From Terribacillus sp. FSL K6-0262 (lineage in GTDB: Bacteria; Bacillota; Bacilli; Bacillales; Amphibacillaceae): a stretch of 64,000 nucleotides of DNA. Location: positions 1,341,001 through 1,405,000 of the forward strand of contig NZ_CP150277.1 of NCBI RefSeq assembly GCF_037977385.1, given 5' to 3'. The notes beneath the pieces are model-generated. The model made no database searches. It was not told the DNA's origin and saw nothing but the letters and a program-made list of their open reading frames with translations. Shown piece after piece: positions 29,046 to 38,144 of this stretch (position 1 is its first letter; every line of letters starts with the position of its first letter). A program made the position numbers and the translations under genes.

Positions 29046-29479
29046 AAATCTTCCTTTTTCGATTTTTCATTAGCCAGATTCATTATAAAGTAGCAGATGA
29101 CCAGCAAGAGGATCGCTCCGCAATAATACAATGTGTAAAGGGCACTCTCATGATAGACAACAATGAGACGGATCAGGGCTGTTATTCCGATATATAGGAA
29201 ATATCGGATCGGGAAATGATAATCCTCCTGAAAGTACTTCACTATCATGGCGATGAACTCGAAATACAGGAAGAATACCAGGATATTATTCAGGAATTCC
29301 AGTCTTGAAGTATTGCCCTCATTGAATAGGGAATTGTTGATGATATCAATCAATTCCTTCACTAACAGGATGGTAATGGCGATAGCCAAAAGGATCAGGG
29401 CTATATTCAATACATACTGCAGAGCTTTCGCAATCGTTGCCTTTGTCCGCTTCTTCTTTGTATGGGTCTGCATTCGCAT
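29042..29479 (-). CDS. psiE: PsiE-family phosphate-starvation-inducible membrane protein
   Basis: 145-residue protein with four hydrophobic spans and the PsiE-family middle region FFLYFEFIAMIVKYFQEDYHFPIRYFLYIGITALIR (about 70-105). PsiE was named from phosphate starvation in E. coli; the molecular role is unknown. ATG 29479 follows AGAGGTG. Confidence 0.85.
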   Translation of the reverse strand: MRMQTHTKKKRTKATIAKALQYVLNIALILLAIAITILLVKELIDIINNSLFNEGNTSRLEFLNNILVFFLYFEFIAMIVKYFQEDYHFPIRYFLYIGITALIRLIVVYHESALYTLYYCGAILLLVICYFIMNLANEKSKKEDF

Positions 29480-29505
29480 TGTATCACCTCTAACGTTACT
29501 ATTCC

Positions 29506-30633
29506 CTACCTTTTTACCAGATAAGCGGAACTGATCTCAGCAGTGCGTGTCACTCCGGATAACGCATATGTCAATTCAAGCTCTGTTCGTAAATCCCCGA
29601 TCACTCGGCTTACCCCGGCTTGTCCATCAGCTGCGAGTCCATATACATAGGGCCTGCCGATCAGGACACTGTCAGCCCCCAAAGCGATTGCTTTGAACAC
29701 ATCAGCACCGCTCCGAACACCGCCGTCCATCAATACAGGCACTGCCCCATCGACTTCCTCCGCGATAGCTGGCAGCGCCCGCAAAGATGCAATGGCCCCA
29801 TCAAGCTGCCTGCCGCCGTGATTTGAAACAACGATAGCATCGAACCCCAAATCGACCGCCTGTCTCGCATCAGCTGGATGCAGGATACCCTTTACAACAA
29901 TCGGCAATTTCGTCTGTTTCTGCAGAAATAGCAGATCGTCCCATGATAGATTCGGATGATGGATGTTCTCCAAAATCGCATCCCTTATATGCTCTTCGGT
30001 AAGCTGCGGCACCAATTCTTGAAAAACAGGATCATTTATGTAATTGGCTGCTCCTTTCAATAGTTTGAGCGGCGAATATCCATTTCGGTAATCCCGCTTC
30101 CTCCAGCCCAGCAGACCCGTATCGACCGTCACTACAATCGCCCGATATCCTGCCTCTTCTGCCCTTCTTGCCATGCTGGCCGTCAAAGCACGATTCTTCG
30201 ACCAATACAACTGGAACCATTTCACTGCCTCTGGCGCTGCTTCAGCGATTTCTTCTAATGAAGCGGAGGTGACCGTACTTGCAACAAACGGAATACCTGC
30301 CGCTTCTGCAGCCTTCACACTGCCGATTTCCATATCCGCATGAAAGATCCCTTGGAACCCTACTGGAGCAAGCATCACCGGCAGGCTTTGATCCTGGCCG
30401 AACAGCCGGATGGAAGGGTCCACATCCGAAACATCGCGCAAAACCCGAGGCAGGATATCGTAGTCGCTGAATGCGTCTCGATTCTGCCCTAATGTCACCT
30501 CATCCCCAGCCCCGCTTTGCAAAAAACCAAAGGGGCCATTCGGGAGGACTTCCTGTGCCCGTTGTTCCCACTCCGCTGCAAACAGCGGATAATCCCCTAT
30601 TGATTCCCCGATTCTCGTAAAAACATTTCCCAC
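29506..30633 (-). CDS. FMN-dependent alpha-hydroxy acid dehydrogenase/oxidase (lactate oxidase type)
   Basis: 375-residue TIM-barrel flavoprotein of the glycolate oxidase/lactate 2-monooxygenase family. The catalytic histidine-arginine signature VSNHGGRQLDGAIA, the FMN-binding PVMLAPVGFQG and VLMDGGVRSGADVFKA are all present. Oxidises an alpha-hydroxy acid such as L-lactate to the keto acid; substrate not determined. The open frame runs to 30765, but AGGGGG is 7 bases before GTG 30633, the start I use; the extension overlaps the divergent aminotransferase promoter. Confidence 0.82.
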   Translation of the reverse strand: MGNVFTRIGESIGDYPLFAAEWEQRAQEVLPNGPFGFLQSGAGDEVTLGQNRDAFSDYDILPRVLRDVSDVDPSIRLFGQDQSLPVMLAPVGFQGIFHADMEIGSVKAAEAAGIPFVASTVTSASLEEIAEAAPEAVKWFQLYWSKNRALTASMARRAEEAGYRAIVVTVDTGLLGWRKRDYRNGYSPLKLLKGAANYINDPVFQELVPQLTEEHIRDAILENIHHPNLSWDDLLFLQKQTKLPIVVKGILHPADARQAVDLGFDAIVVSNHGGRQLDGAIASLRALPAIAEEVDGAVPVLMDGGVRSGADVFKAIALGADSVLIGRPYVYGLAADGQAGVSRVIGDLRTELELTYALSGVTRTAEISSAYLVKR

Positions 30634-30750
30634 TTTATATACCCCCTGCCATTTCTTTGTAATATTAATAGAATAATCCGAACACATTGGGAATTCCAGA
30701 CTTTTCGTGTTAAGATTATCTTTGAAAACACGCAGACGGAGGCAGCAACC

Positions 30751-32034
30751 ATGGCTAAATATCAAGACCTTTCGAATGAAGCATTACAACAGAAATACAA
30801 TGCGCTGCAGGATGCATACGAGGCAATTGCCAGTCAGCAGCTGCAGCTGGATATGTCACGCGGGAAGCCTTGCACCGAACAGCTTGACCTTTCCCAGCCG
30901 ATGCTCGACATCCTGACATCAGGCAGCACAGTCAAAACCGAAAACGGAACAGACGCCCGGAACTATGGTGGTTTGGACGGGATTCCAGAAGCAAAGGCAT
31001 TTTTCGCCTCCATTTTGGAAGTTGAACCGACCAAAGTGATCGTAGGCGGGAACAGCAGTCTGACAATGATGCATGATTCAATCGTTCAATTTTTGCTGCA
31101 TGGTGTTTCCGAGGAAGCAACTCCATGGATGAAACAAGGGAATGTGAAGTTCCTCTGCCCTAGCCCTGGCTATGATCGCCATTTCACAATTTGTGAGGCA
31201 TTAGGAATTGAAATGATTCCAGTAGCAATGACGCCAAATGGCCCCGATATGGATGAGGTGGAGAAGCTGGCAGCTGCCGACCCGCAAATCAAAGGTATCT
31301 GGTGCGTACCTAAATACAGCAATCCGGATGGTTTCACCTATTCCGATGCCGTGGTCGATCGACTTGCCGGAATGCAGACAGCCGCGGATGATTTCCGGAT
31401 ATTCTGGGATAATGCATATATCGTCCATCATCTCTCGGACGAACCAGATGAATTGAAGAACATCATGACCGCAGCAGCAGATGCAGGGCATCCGGACCGT
31501 GTCATGGAATTCACTTCTACATCAAAGGTGACCTTCCCAGGCTCGGGTGTGGCAGCCTTAGCTTCCAGCGAGAGAAATATTGCGTTTTATAAGAAGAATC
31601 TTTCCGTTCAATCCATTGGTCCCGATAAACTGAATCAAATGCGCCATGTCGCATTTTTGAAGGATAAGGACACACTTATCGCCCATATGAAAAAGCATGC
31701 AGCAATCATCGCCCCCAAATTCCAAACTGTCCTGTCGATCCTGCAGGAGAAGCTGGGCGGAAAAGGGATTGCTGATTGGACCAATCCCAATGGCGGCTAT
31801 TTCATCAGCTTGAACACGATGGAAGGATGCGCCAAGGATGTCGTGGAGCTTGCCAAGAAAGCCGGTGTGACATTGACTGGTGCAGGTGCAACCTACCCGT
31901 ACGGTAAAGATCCATACGACCGTAATATACGCATCGCGCCAACACTGCCGCCGACTGAAGAACTGAAAAAAGCTATCGAAGTGCTATGCTTGTGCGTAGA
32001 AATGGTAAGCATCGATCGTCTGCTGCAAAAATAA
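30751..32034 (+). CDS. Class I aminotransferase, aspartate aminotransferase subgroup Ic
   Basis: 427-residue PLP enzyme. LDMSRGKPC near residue 32, ARNYGGLDGIPEAKAFF near 70, KYSNPDGFTYSD near 192 and the lysine region TSTSKVTFPGSGV near 255 match the atypical MocR-like aspartate aminotransferases found in Corynebacterium (AspT) and many Firmicutes. Interconverts aspartate/oxoglutarate and oxaloacetate/glutamate. GGAGG precedes ATG 30751. Divergent from the alpha-hydroxy acid oxidase. Confidence 0.82.
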   Translation: MAKYQDLSNEALQQKYNALQDAYEAIASQQLQLDMSRGKPCTEQLDLSQPMLDILTSGSTVKTENGTDARNYGGLDGIPEAKAFFASILEVEPTKVIVGGNSSLTMMHDSIVQFLLHGVSEEATPWMKQGNVKFLCPSPGYDRHFTICEALGIEMIPVAMTPNGPDMDEVEKLAAADPQIKGIWCVPKYSNPDGFTYSDAVVDRLAGMQTAADDFRIFWDNAYIVHHLSDEPDELKNIMTAAADAGHPDRVMEFTSTSKVTFPGSGVAALASSERNIAFYKKNLSVQSIGPDKLNQMRHVAFLKDKDTLIAHMKKHAAIIAPKFQTVLSILQEKLGGKGIADWTNPNGGYFISLNTMEGCAKDVVELAKKAGVTLTGAGATYPYGKDPYDRNIRIAPTLPPTEELKKAIEVLCLCVEMVSIDRLLQK

Positions 32035-32036
32035 AA

Positions 32037-32064
32037 TCAGGCCGCCCTATGGCGGCCTTTTTAA
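32037..32064. terminator. Terminator after the aspartate aminotransferase
   Basis: AGGCCGCC pairs with GGCGGCCT around CTAT, followed by TTTTAA; also faces the convergent GNAT gene. Confidence 0.85.
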
Positions 32065-32888
32065 TTGGAATAAAGGTAATAATCCTGCTGACTTTCTTTA
32101 ATGAAGCCAATGGAGGTATATAGAGATAGCGCTTTTTCATTTTCAGGCTGGACATCCAGATACACACGCTGTCCCAGGCTCGTTTCCACCCGCACCGCTT
32201 CCTGCAGTGCCTTCCTTCCGTATCCTTTTCCTTGGAATTCCGGCAGTACCGCAAACCCGTATATCCCGCTTCCCTCTCCGTCTCGATGGATTCTCATCTT
32301 CCCTACTGTCTTCCCCTCAGCCTCGATCATATAAAACTCCTTCTGAAAACCATCCTTCTCCAAGCGGCCATTATAAGCGAGTGCTTCTTCCGCTTTGAAA
32401 TCGAAACAGACGATATCCAATTGAACCTTCATTCCGATATCCTCTGGAAGGGAAGGTCGCAAACGGACCGATCCACCGGAATCAGGTAATGCTTCTCCAT
32501 CCCACTTCATCATGTATTCCGATTCTTCAAAAGTACAATTCACTGTTTCCAACCATGCCTTGCCTGATACACTGTCAGCCGGCACATTCAGTAATATTTT
32601 CACAGCCTTCCCCATTGCAGGAATGCTTTCCCGGAAAAGCCCACTGAATATACCCTTCCTCCGGTAATTCGGATGCACCATACCGCATACCTCGATTTTA
32701 CTCCCGAAGCTGTATAAACCTAGAAAACCAACAAGCCTGCCAGAGTCATATGCCATGAAATCTGTCTGCTCGGCATCACTCCTGTTCTCAAGCATGTCCC
32801 AATTCAGTTTGAGCTCGATTCCATCATACTTCTCCACCGCTTGCTGAAGCGCTTTAATTTCATTTAATTGTGTCACTGTAAGCCTCAT
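32061..32888 (-). CDS. GNAT family N-acetyltransferase, two-domain
   Basis: About 275 residues with two GNAT folds. The N-terminal domain has VHPNYRRKGIFSGLF (near 80), and the C-terminal domain has VLPEFQGKGYGRKALQEAV with the acetyl-CoA loop QGKGYG (near 220). The second half ends LDVQPENEKALSLYTSIGF, typical of RimI/mycothiol-synthase-like enzymes. Substrate unknown. Three ATGs follow GGGGG; I use the third (32888), which has the best spacing. Confidence 0.75.
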   Translation of the reverse strand: MRLTVTQLNEIKALQQAVEKYDGIELKLNWDMLENRSDAEQTDFMAYDSGRLVGFLGLYSFGSKIEVCGMVHPNYRRKGIFSGLFRESIPAMGKAVKILLNVPADSVSGKAWLETVNCTFEESEYMMKWDGEALPDSGGSVRLRPSLPEDIGMKVQLDIVCFDFKAEEALAYNGRLEKDGFQKEFYMIEAEGKTVGKMRIHRDGEGSGIYGFAVLPEFQGKGYGRKALQEAVRVETSLGQRVYLDVQPENEKALSLYTSIGFIKESQQDYYLYSN

Positions 32889-32938
32889 CATCATCCCCCA
32901 TATCCATATCTCCACTTATCATACCTTATTTTCCCAAA

Positions 32939-32970
32939 CAAAAAAATCCCGCCGTATAAACGGCGGGACC
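32939..32970 (-). terminator. Terminator of the lmrA-lmrB-type operon
   Basis: On the minus strand TCCCGCCGT pairs with ACGGCGGGA around TTAT, followed by TTTTTTTG. Confidence 0.9.
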
Positions 32971-32973
32971 TGA

Positions 32974-34434
32974 TTAATCCGCTTGATGATCCACTTTCAC
33001 TCGTCTGATGAAGAAGCTGATTACAATACCGACAATCGCAGCAATGATACCAAAGATAAAGGAACTTTGGACACCTTCTGTGAAAGCTTGAATAGCGGTA
33101 GCCGGGTCTTGCGGATTGGCTGCATCTTCCATATATCTTTCCTGTCCAGCTGTCATGATGGAAATCGCTACAGCTGTGCCGATTGCACCGGCAACCTGCT
33201 GCAATGTATTCATGATGGCTGTTCCATCCGGATACAAATTAGGAGGAAGCTGGTTCAGACCATTTGTCTGAGCCGGCATCATGATCATGGAAATACCAAT
33301 CATCAGAGCGATATGCAAACCGACGATGTAACCAGTGGACGTTTCCAGTGAAATGCCGGAGAAACCGAACATAACCAATGTGACGATGATAAGACCAGGC
33401 GTCACAAGGAATCTTGGCCCGAATTTATCGAACAGGCCGCCCATCACAGGGGAAAGCAATCCATTGATGACACCGCCCGGAAGCATGGTCAGACCGGCAA
33501 CCAGCGGAGTGAGCGCCAATGATGTCTGCAAATACAACGGCAGCAGGATCATGGACGAAAGCATGACCATCATGCTCACCAAGATCAACAACAAACCTAC
33601 TACGAACATCGGATACCTGAAGGCATTCAAGTTCATCATCGGCTGTTCCATCCTCAGCTGGCGGACAGAGAATAAGATCAGGCTCAAGACACCGACGGCA
33701 ATCGCAACGATGACGACCGGATCACCCCATCCGCCGCCTTCACCGGCATGACTGAAGCCGTAGACTACGCCGCCAAATCCAATGGTCGACAGGACGATGG
33801 ACAGGATATCGATTTTTGGCTTCTTCAATTCGGTGACATTTTGCATGAAGAATGCTCCAAAAATAATGGCAATGATCAAAAACGGAAGTGAAATCCAGAA
33901 AATCCAATGCCAAGTCAATTCATCAATGATCAGGCCTGAAAGCGTCGGCCCGACTGCAGGTGCAAACATGATGACCAAACCGATCAATCCCATGGATCTG
34001 CCGCGTCGATGCGGCGGGATGATATTCAATATCGTGTTGAACATGAGCGGAAGCAACAGTGCCGTCCCAACTGCCTGCACAACACGGGCGATCAGCAGCA
34101 GTGAAAAGGATGGTGCGATTGCAGCGATTAACGTACCGATGATGGAGAACACCAAAGATGTGAGAAATAGCTGCCGAGTCGTAAACCATTGTAAGAGCAA
34201 ACCAGAAACCGGCACAAGTACACCAAGCGTCAATAGATAACCTGTAGTCAGCCATTGAGCCGTCGAAGGTGATATACCGAAGTCACTGATGATATTCTGA
34301 AGCGCAATATTCAGCGCAGTTTCACTGAACATCCCGATAAAACCAGCAATCAAAAATGAAATAATGATTGGCATAGCCTTGATATTGCTTGTATCTACAG
34401 CTGCTGCAGCTGTATTTTTACTATCCATTTGCAA
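32974..34434 (-). CDS. lmrB: DHA2-family multidrug MFS transporter, LmrB-like
   Basis: About 486 residues with 14 predicted spans. Sequence landmarks TAQWLTTGYLLTLGVLVPVSG, RGRSMGLIGLVIMFAPAVGP (DHA2 motif C, GPTLSG) and MMPAQTNGLNQLPPNLYPDGTA closely follow B. subtilis LmrB, the lincomycin/puromycin exporter. The upstream TetR gene resembles LmrA, its repressor. GGAGG lies 8 bases before TTG 34434; ATG 34428 is too far from it and ATG 34449 overlaps it. Confidence 0.82.
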   Translation of the reverse strand: MQMDSKNTAAAAVDTSNIKAMPIIISFLIAGFIGMFSETALNIALQNIISDFGISPSTAQWLTTGYLLTLGVLVPVSGLLLQWFTTRQLFLTSLVFSIIGTLIAAIAPSFSLLLIARVVQAVGTALLLPLMFNTILNIIPPHRRGRSMGLIGLVIMFAPAVGPTLSGLIIDELTWHWIFWISLPFLIIAIIFGAFFMQNVTELKKPKIDILSIVLSTIGFGGVVYGFSHAGEGGGWGDPVVIVAIAVGVLSLILFSVRQLRMEQPMMNLNAFRYPMFVVGLLLILVSMMVMLSSMILLPLYLQTSLALTPLVAGLTMLPGGVINGLLSPVMGGLFDKFGPRFLVTPGLIIVTLVMFGFSGISLETSTGYIVGLHIALMIGISMIMMPAQTNGLNQLPPNLYPDGTAIMNTLQQVAGAIGTAVAISIMTAGQERYMEDAANPQDPATAIQAFTEGVQSSFIFGIIAAIVGIVISFFIRRVKVDHQAD

Positions 34435-34457
34435 AGATTTCTCCTCCAATGCGGAAT

Positions 34458-35039
34458 TTATTTTTTAAGTAATGACGGAAGCTGTTTCGCGACACAATAC
34501 AACGGACTTCCCGAAGTACTCGTGAGCGCCAGGATAGCTGCTCCTTCCACCAAGGCATTTATCGTAACGGCCAATTCTTTCGCCATTTCTTTTTCATAGC
34601 CGAAGGCGATCAATCGATCTGTATATAATGACTGCCAATCCGCATAGGCATGCTGACAGCTGTTTCGCAGTGCTTCGTGCGTTGCTGCAGTCTCAGACGC
34701 AATCAGCCCGATTTGCACACCTTCCATTTGATGTTTTTTTTCAAATTCGGAAGCGATCTTGCAGATATGATACTGAAATGCCTCTGCAGCCGTATCCTTG
34801 GCTTCCAAATCCCTCGCAGCTCCTTCCAGGACATGCTCCTTCATGAGCCTGATTGCTTCAACGGCGATCTCTTCCTTTCCATTCGGGAAGTGATAATAGA
34901 GCGATCCCTTGGGAGCACCGCTTTCTTCAATGATTTGATTCAGGCCCGTGCCATGATAACCCTGCCGCTGGAAAAGCTCCGAAGCGGTACGTAAGATGAT
35001 TTCTTTTGTACTTTCCTTCTTTTTCACTGTGCCATACAA
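34458..35039 (-). CDS. lmrA: TetR family regulator, LmrA/YxaF-like
   Basis: 193-residue TetR repressor: HTH at about 12-58 with GAPKGSLYYHFPNGKEEIA, the form seen in LmrA/YxaF, plus a ligand-binding C-terminus. First gene of a two-gene operon with the LmrB-like pump, so it should repress its own operon until a drug or flavonoid-type ligand binds. Starts at TTG 35039, preceded by AAGGAG at 7 bases. Confidence 0.8.
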   Translation of the reverse strand: MYGTVKKKESTKEIILRTASELFQRQGYHGTGLNQIIEESGAPKGSLYYHFPNGKEEIAVEAIRLMKEHVLEGAARDLEAKDTAAEAFQYHICKIASEFEKKHQMEGVQIGLIASETAATHEALRNSCQHAYADWQSLYTDRLIAFGYEKEMAKELAVTINALVEGAAILALTSTSGSPLYCVAKQLPSLLKK

Positions 35040-35056
35040 CCTTGCACTCCTTATAT

Positions 35057-35080
35057 TATGACGATTGGTCTAGATAATAA
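35057..35080. promoter_or_regulatory. Possible LmrA-type operator
   Basis: Upstream of the TetR gene, the minus strand reads TTATCTAGACCAATCGTCAT. The TAGACC half resembles the LmrA/YxaF box of B. subtilis as I recall it (TAGACCRGTCTA core); the second half is degenerate. Weak support. Confidence 0.35.
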
Positions 35081-35245
35081 TAATTTTTTTTGTTAAGCAT
35101 GTCAAGAATGAAATCTGCGATTTTGTTTATAAAATTAATGTAAATTTTAAAGCACCAAAGTAAAGTAGATGTTATAGTACAAATGAATTTTTATAACACA
35201 TACCCTCTCATACCAACGATCAATATATGGAAAGGAGTACAAAAT

Positions 35246-36427
35246 ATGACGAATAACCAAAAGAAAGCATCAACTCTCATCGAAATTTTTCTCGTTTCCC
35301 TTCGCTTAGGCTGTACATCATTCGGCGGACCGATTGCCCATCTGGGTTATTTCCAAGAAGCATATGTACGCAGCAAAAAATGGCTGGATGCACAGGCATA
35401 TGCCAATCTGGTTGCCCTGAGCCAGTTCCTGCCCGGTCCCGCCAGCAGTCAAGTCGGCATCGGGATCGGCATCATAAGAGGAGGGATATTAGGAGGGATC
35501 GTCTCATTCATCGGCTTTACCCTGCCTTCTGTCCTCCTGCTCATGTTGTTCGCCTTCTTCCTCGGGCAAATGAATATGGCGGATGCTGGATGGATTCAGG
35601 GGCTGAAGTTAGTTGCTGTTGCCGTCGTCGCTCATGCTGTATTGGGGATGAGTCAAAAGCTTACCGCAACTCCTGCAGCGAAGGGGATTGCATTGGGGGC
35701 TCTCGTGCTTACACTTATATGGCCCCATCAATTCGCACAGCTGCTGGCTATATTGATCGCAGCCGTTGCTGGGTATATTCTGCTGCATCCTGATCAAGGC
35801 GATAAAGAAGCTGCCAGCCTGCATATCGCTATCGATAAAAGAATCGGTGCCATCTGCCTTGCTTTATTCTTCATTTTATTGGCAGGCCTGCCTGTGCTGC
35901 GCACGATCACAGACAATTCTTTTGTTATCATGGCCGATAGTTTCTATCGGGCCGGTTCACTCGTATTCGGAGGCGGTCATGTTGTCCTTCCTCTCCTGGA
36001 ACGTGAATTCGTCCCAACCGGATTGATAAGTCAGCAAGACTTCCTTGCCGGTTATGGTGCTGCCCAGGCAGTGCCCGGACCTTTATTTACATTTGCTGCG
36101 TATCTCGGCACTGTCCTCTACGGCTGGCAGGGTGGATTACTAGCGACCATCGCCATTTTCCTCCCGGCCTTTCTGCTCTTGATCGGTGCTTTGCCATTTT
36201 GGACGAGCCTGCAGCGAAACGCCGGCTTCCGCAAGGCGTTTGCTGGAATCAATGCTGCTGTCGTCGGGATATTGATCAGCGCTTTCTTCATTCCCATTTG
36301 GTCAACAACCATTCACAGCGCCTCCGATATTGCCCTGGCAGCCATTTTCTACAGCCTGCTTGCTTTCTGGAAAGTTCCTGCCTGGATCATTGTAATAATC
36401 GGCGCCATCAGCGGTATTGTGCTATAG
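35246..36427 (+). CDS. chrA: Chromate transporter ChrA (long, two-domain)
   Basis: 393-residue CHR-family transporter with two homologous halves. The first has CTSFGGPIAHLGYF and SQFLPGPASSQVGIGIG; the second has AGSLVFGGGHVVLPLLEREFV and AQAVPGPLFTFAAYLG. The FGGP/FGGGH and PGP motifs are family signatures. It exports chromate in exchange for sulfate or by proton motive force. AAGGAG precedes ATG 35246; the frame upstream to 35183 is not used. Confidence 0.9.
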   Translation: MTNNQKKASTLIEIFLVSLRLGCTSFGGPIAHLGYFQEAYVRSKKWLDAQAYANLVALSQFLPGPASSQVGIGIGIIRGGILGGIVSFIGFTLPSVLLLMLFAFFLGQMNMADAGWIQGLKLVAVAVVAHAVLGMSQKLTATPAAKGIALGALVLTLIWPHQFAQLLAILIAAVAGYILLHPDQGDKEAASLHIAIDKRIGAICLALFFILLAGLPVLRTITDNSFVIMADSFYRAGSLVFGGGHVVLPLLEREFVPTGLISQQDFLAGYGAAQAVPGPLFTFAAYLGTVLYGWQGGLLATIAIFLPAFLLLIGALPFWTSLQRNAGFRKAFAGINAAVVGILISAFFIPIWSTTIHSASDIALAAIFYSLLAFWKVPAWIIVIIGAISGIVL

Positions 36428-36439
36428 TTTTACCAATCA

Positions 36440-36483
36440 TCCACCGAGGGGGCATGTGTGTGCCATCCCCCCTCGGCGGATTT
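36440..36483 (+). terminator. Hairpin after chrA
   Basis: TCCACCGAGGGGG pairs with CCCCCTCGGCGGA around about 15 bases, then TTTCATTT. Strong stem but interrupted T-run. Confidence 0.5.
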
Positions 36484-36498
36484 CATTTCCAGACGATA

Positions 36499-37701
36499 TC
36501 AACCTTCATTCTTCACATTCCCCTTGAAACCAACGATTCCCAGCAGAATGGCAAGCAGCAGCATGATCAAACAGCCCGTCTGTACCGCCGCTGCCACGCC
36601 AATCACCTGATTGATGGCGGCCAAGGCTGCTGTCATCCCGATGATCAGCAGGGCTTCAACCGATTGGTACATACTTAGCATGCGACCCATCTGCCCGACC
36701 GGAATACGTTCCTGCATATAGGTCACATAACCAGCATTGGCAAAAGCCAGCGCCCCGGATAACATGAACACACCGACACTCGCTGGAATGAAGTCCTTCG
36801 AAAAAGCGAACAGCAAATAACCCGAAGCCCCTGCTGCCGTACCATATACGAGCAATTGGATCGATCGAAAATGTCGGGTGACAGCAGCGAGCAGGACAGA
36901 GCCAGAGATAAAACCGATTCCAGCAATACTTACAAGCAAGCCATATGCGGCTTCTGAAAGCCCAATCGCTTCCGCGGTAAAAGCTACCTCCATGGAATCG
37001 ACAGCTGCGGTCATGACGGTAATGCAGCTGAACAGAAGAAGCAGGAATGTCAGCATGGCAAATTTCTTACTGTAATCGATGATTAGGCTCCAATCCTCTT
37101 TCCAAATCCGCAGCCATTTCCACTCGTTTTTTTCCTCCAAGACAGCTTTGACAGATGGTAAAGCAATGCAAATGACAGCCGCCGCCAGCAGCAAGAGTAT
37201 ATTCATGATCAATGCAGCCTCGACGGACCCCATGCCGACCAGGATTCCCGCCGCTGCCGGACCTAATACAAAGCCGCTTCCATCCGCAATAGCCCGGTAG
37301 GAATTGAATTTCTGCCAATGCCGTTTTTCGATCAACCCTGTTATATAGGGCAGACTCGCAGGCTCAAAAATAGTTCCAGCTGCTGCAACGAAGAATACCA
37401 GTACATAGATTTGCCAAAGGGAATCGGCCATCATCATCCCTGTTATCCCAAAAATCCTTATAAAGTACAGCATGATCATCAACTTTCGATTATCCAGCCG
37501 ATCAATCATGCTTCCTGCCCAGCTGTTCATCAGCAGCCCTGCTGCAGGTTTGATCATATAAAGGATCGCGACAGCTGCCGCAGACTGATCAGCTTGCTTG
37601 TACACTTTCAAATTCAAAGCAATCAAATACAGCCAATCCCCACAGGATGCACAAGCCATTGCAATCAGCATTCCAATGGCACGGAAACGGTATTTACCCA
37701 T
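36499..37701 (-). CDS. MFS transporter under T-box control
   Basis: 400-residue major facilitator protein with about 12 spans. Motif A is AGSMIDRLDNRKLMI (residues 62-76), and the overall look is of the MFS_3/EntS-like exporter group rather than amino-acid permeases. ATG 37701 follows AAGGAGGAGG. Its leader (37733-38006) is a T-box riboswitch with a CAA (Gln) specifier, so the gene should be made when tRNA-Gln is uncharged. That points to a role in glutamine or peptide supply, though the family does not say so. Confidence 0.8.
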   Translation of the reverse strand: MGKYRFRAIGMLIAMACASCGDWLYLIALNLKVYKQADQSAAAVAILYMIKPAAGLLMNSWAGSMIDRLDNRKLMIMLYFIRIFGITGMMMADSLWQIYVLVFFVAAAGTIFEPASLPYITGLIEKRHWQKFNSYRAIADGSGFVLGPAAAGILVGMGSVEAALIMNILLLLAAAVICIALPSVKAVLEEKNEWKWLRIWKEDWSLIIDYSKKFAMLTFLLLLFSCITVMTAAVDSMEVAFTAEAIGLSEAAYGLLVSIAGIGFISGSVLLAAVTRHFRSIQLLVYGTAAGASGYLLFAFSKDFIPASVGVFMLSGALAFANAGYVTYMQERIPVGQMGRMLSMYQSVEALLIIGMTAALAAINQVIGVAAAVQTGCLIMLLLAILLGIVGFKGNVKNEG

Positions 37702-37732
37702 CTTTCCTCCTCCTTACCCGAAATGAAGCAAA

Positions 37733-38006
37733 TAAAAAAATCCCACCCCCAAGATTGTCATCTTAGGGGCGAGATTCCGTCGCGGTGCCACCCTAGTTAC
37801 TCTGACAGGTCACCCTGTCAGACTCAAAAGGTACACGCCAAAATGCGTAGACCTTCGTGCAATAACGGGCACTCCCGGTCTGCCATCAATTTATCCGGCA
37901 AACAGCTCCATGGTTTGTTCCAGCTGGACTCCTTCACCCTTCACACCACATCAGGGATTCTCTGCAGAAGGAACAGTCAAGCTGTACTGCTCCATTTCAT
38001 CACTTG
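37733..38006 (-). promoter_or_regulatory. T-box riboswitch, specifier CAA (Gln)
   Basis: The minus-strand leader carries the T-box AGGGTGGCACCGCG (plus 37781-37794) and a terminator CCCCTAAGAT / ATCTTGGGGG with T-run (plus 37733-37769). Stem I has the S-turn strands AGTA and GAA: the 5' strand is AGTACAGCT and the 3' strand AGCTGGAACAAACCAT. In Stem I structures the codon directly follows GAA and is followed by A; here it is CAA at plus 37917-37915. The T-box reads TGGC, pairing with a G discriminator base, as tRNA-Gln has. It acts by antitermination on uncharged tRNA. Confidence 0.88.
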
Positions 38007-38018
38007 TAAATTTTTTCT

Positions 38019-38047
38019 ATGATAGCATGCATTGAACCGCTGTACAA
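38019..38047 (-). promoter_or_regulatory. Promoter of the T-box/MFS unit
   Basis: On the minus strand -35 TTGTAC (plus 38042-38047), 17-bp spacer and -10 TATCAT (plus 38019-38024), starting RNA a few bases before Stem I. Confidence 0.6.
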
Positions 38048-38144
38048 TATATAGCTTTTATTTATAGCCCTCTATAAAAGATACGCCATATCGATTTGGG
38101 ATATTATGGTACACTTAAACTCAGCATATAACTGCTCAGATGAG

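Noticed and set aside
29506..30765. N-terminal extension of the alpha-hydroxy acid oxidase to 30765
   Set aside because: The extension overlaps the divergent aminotransferase start and lacks a ribosome binding site; GTG 30633 has one.
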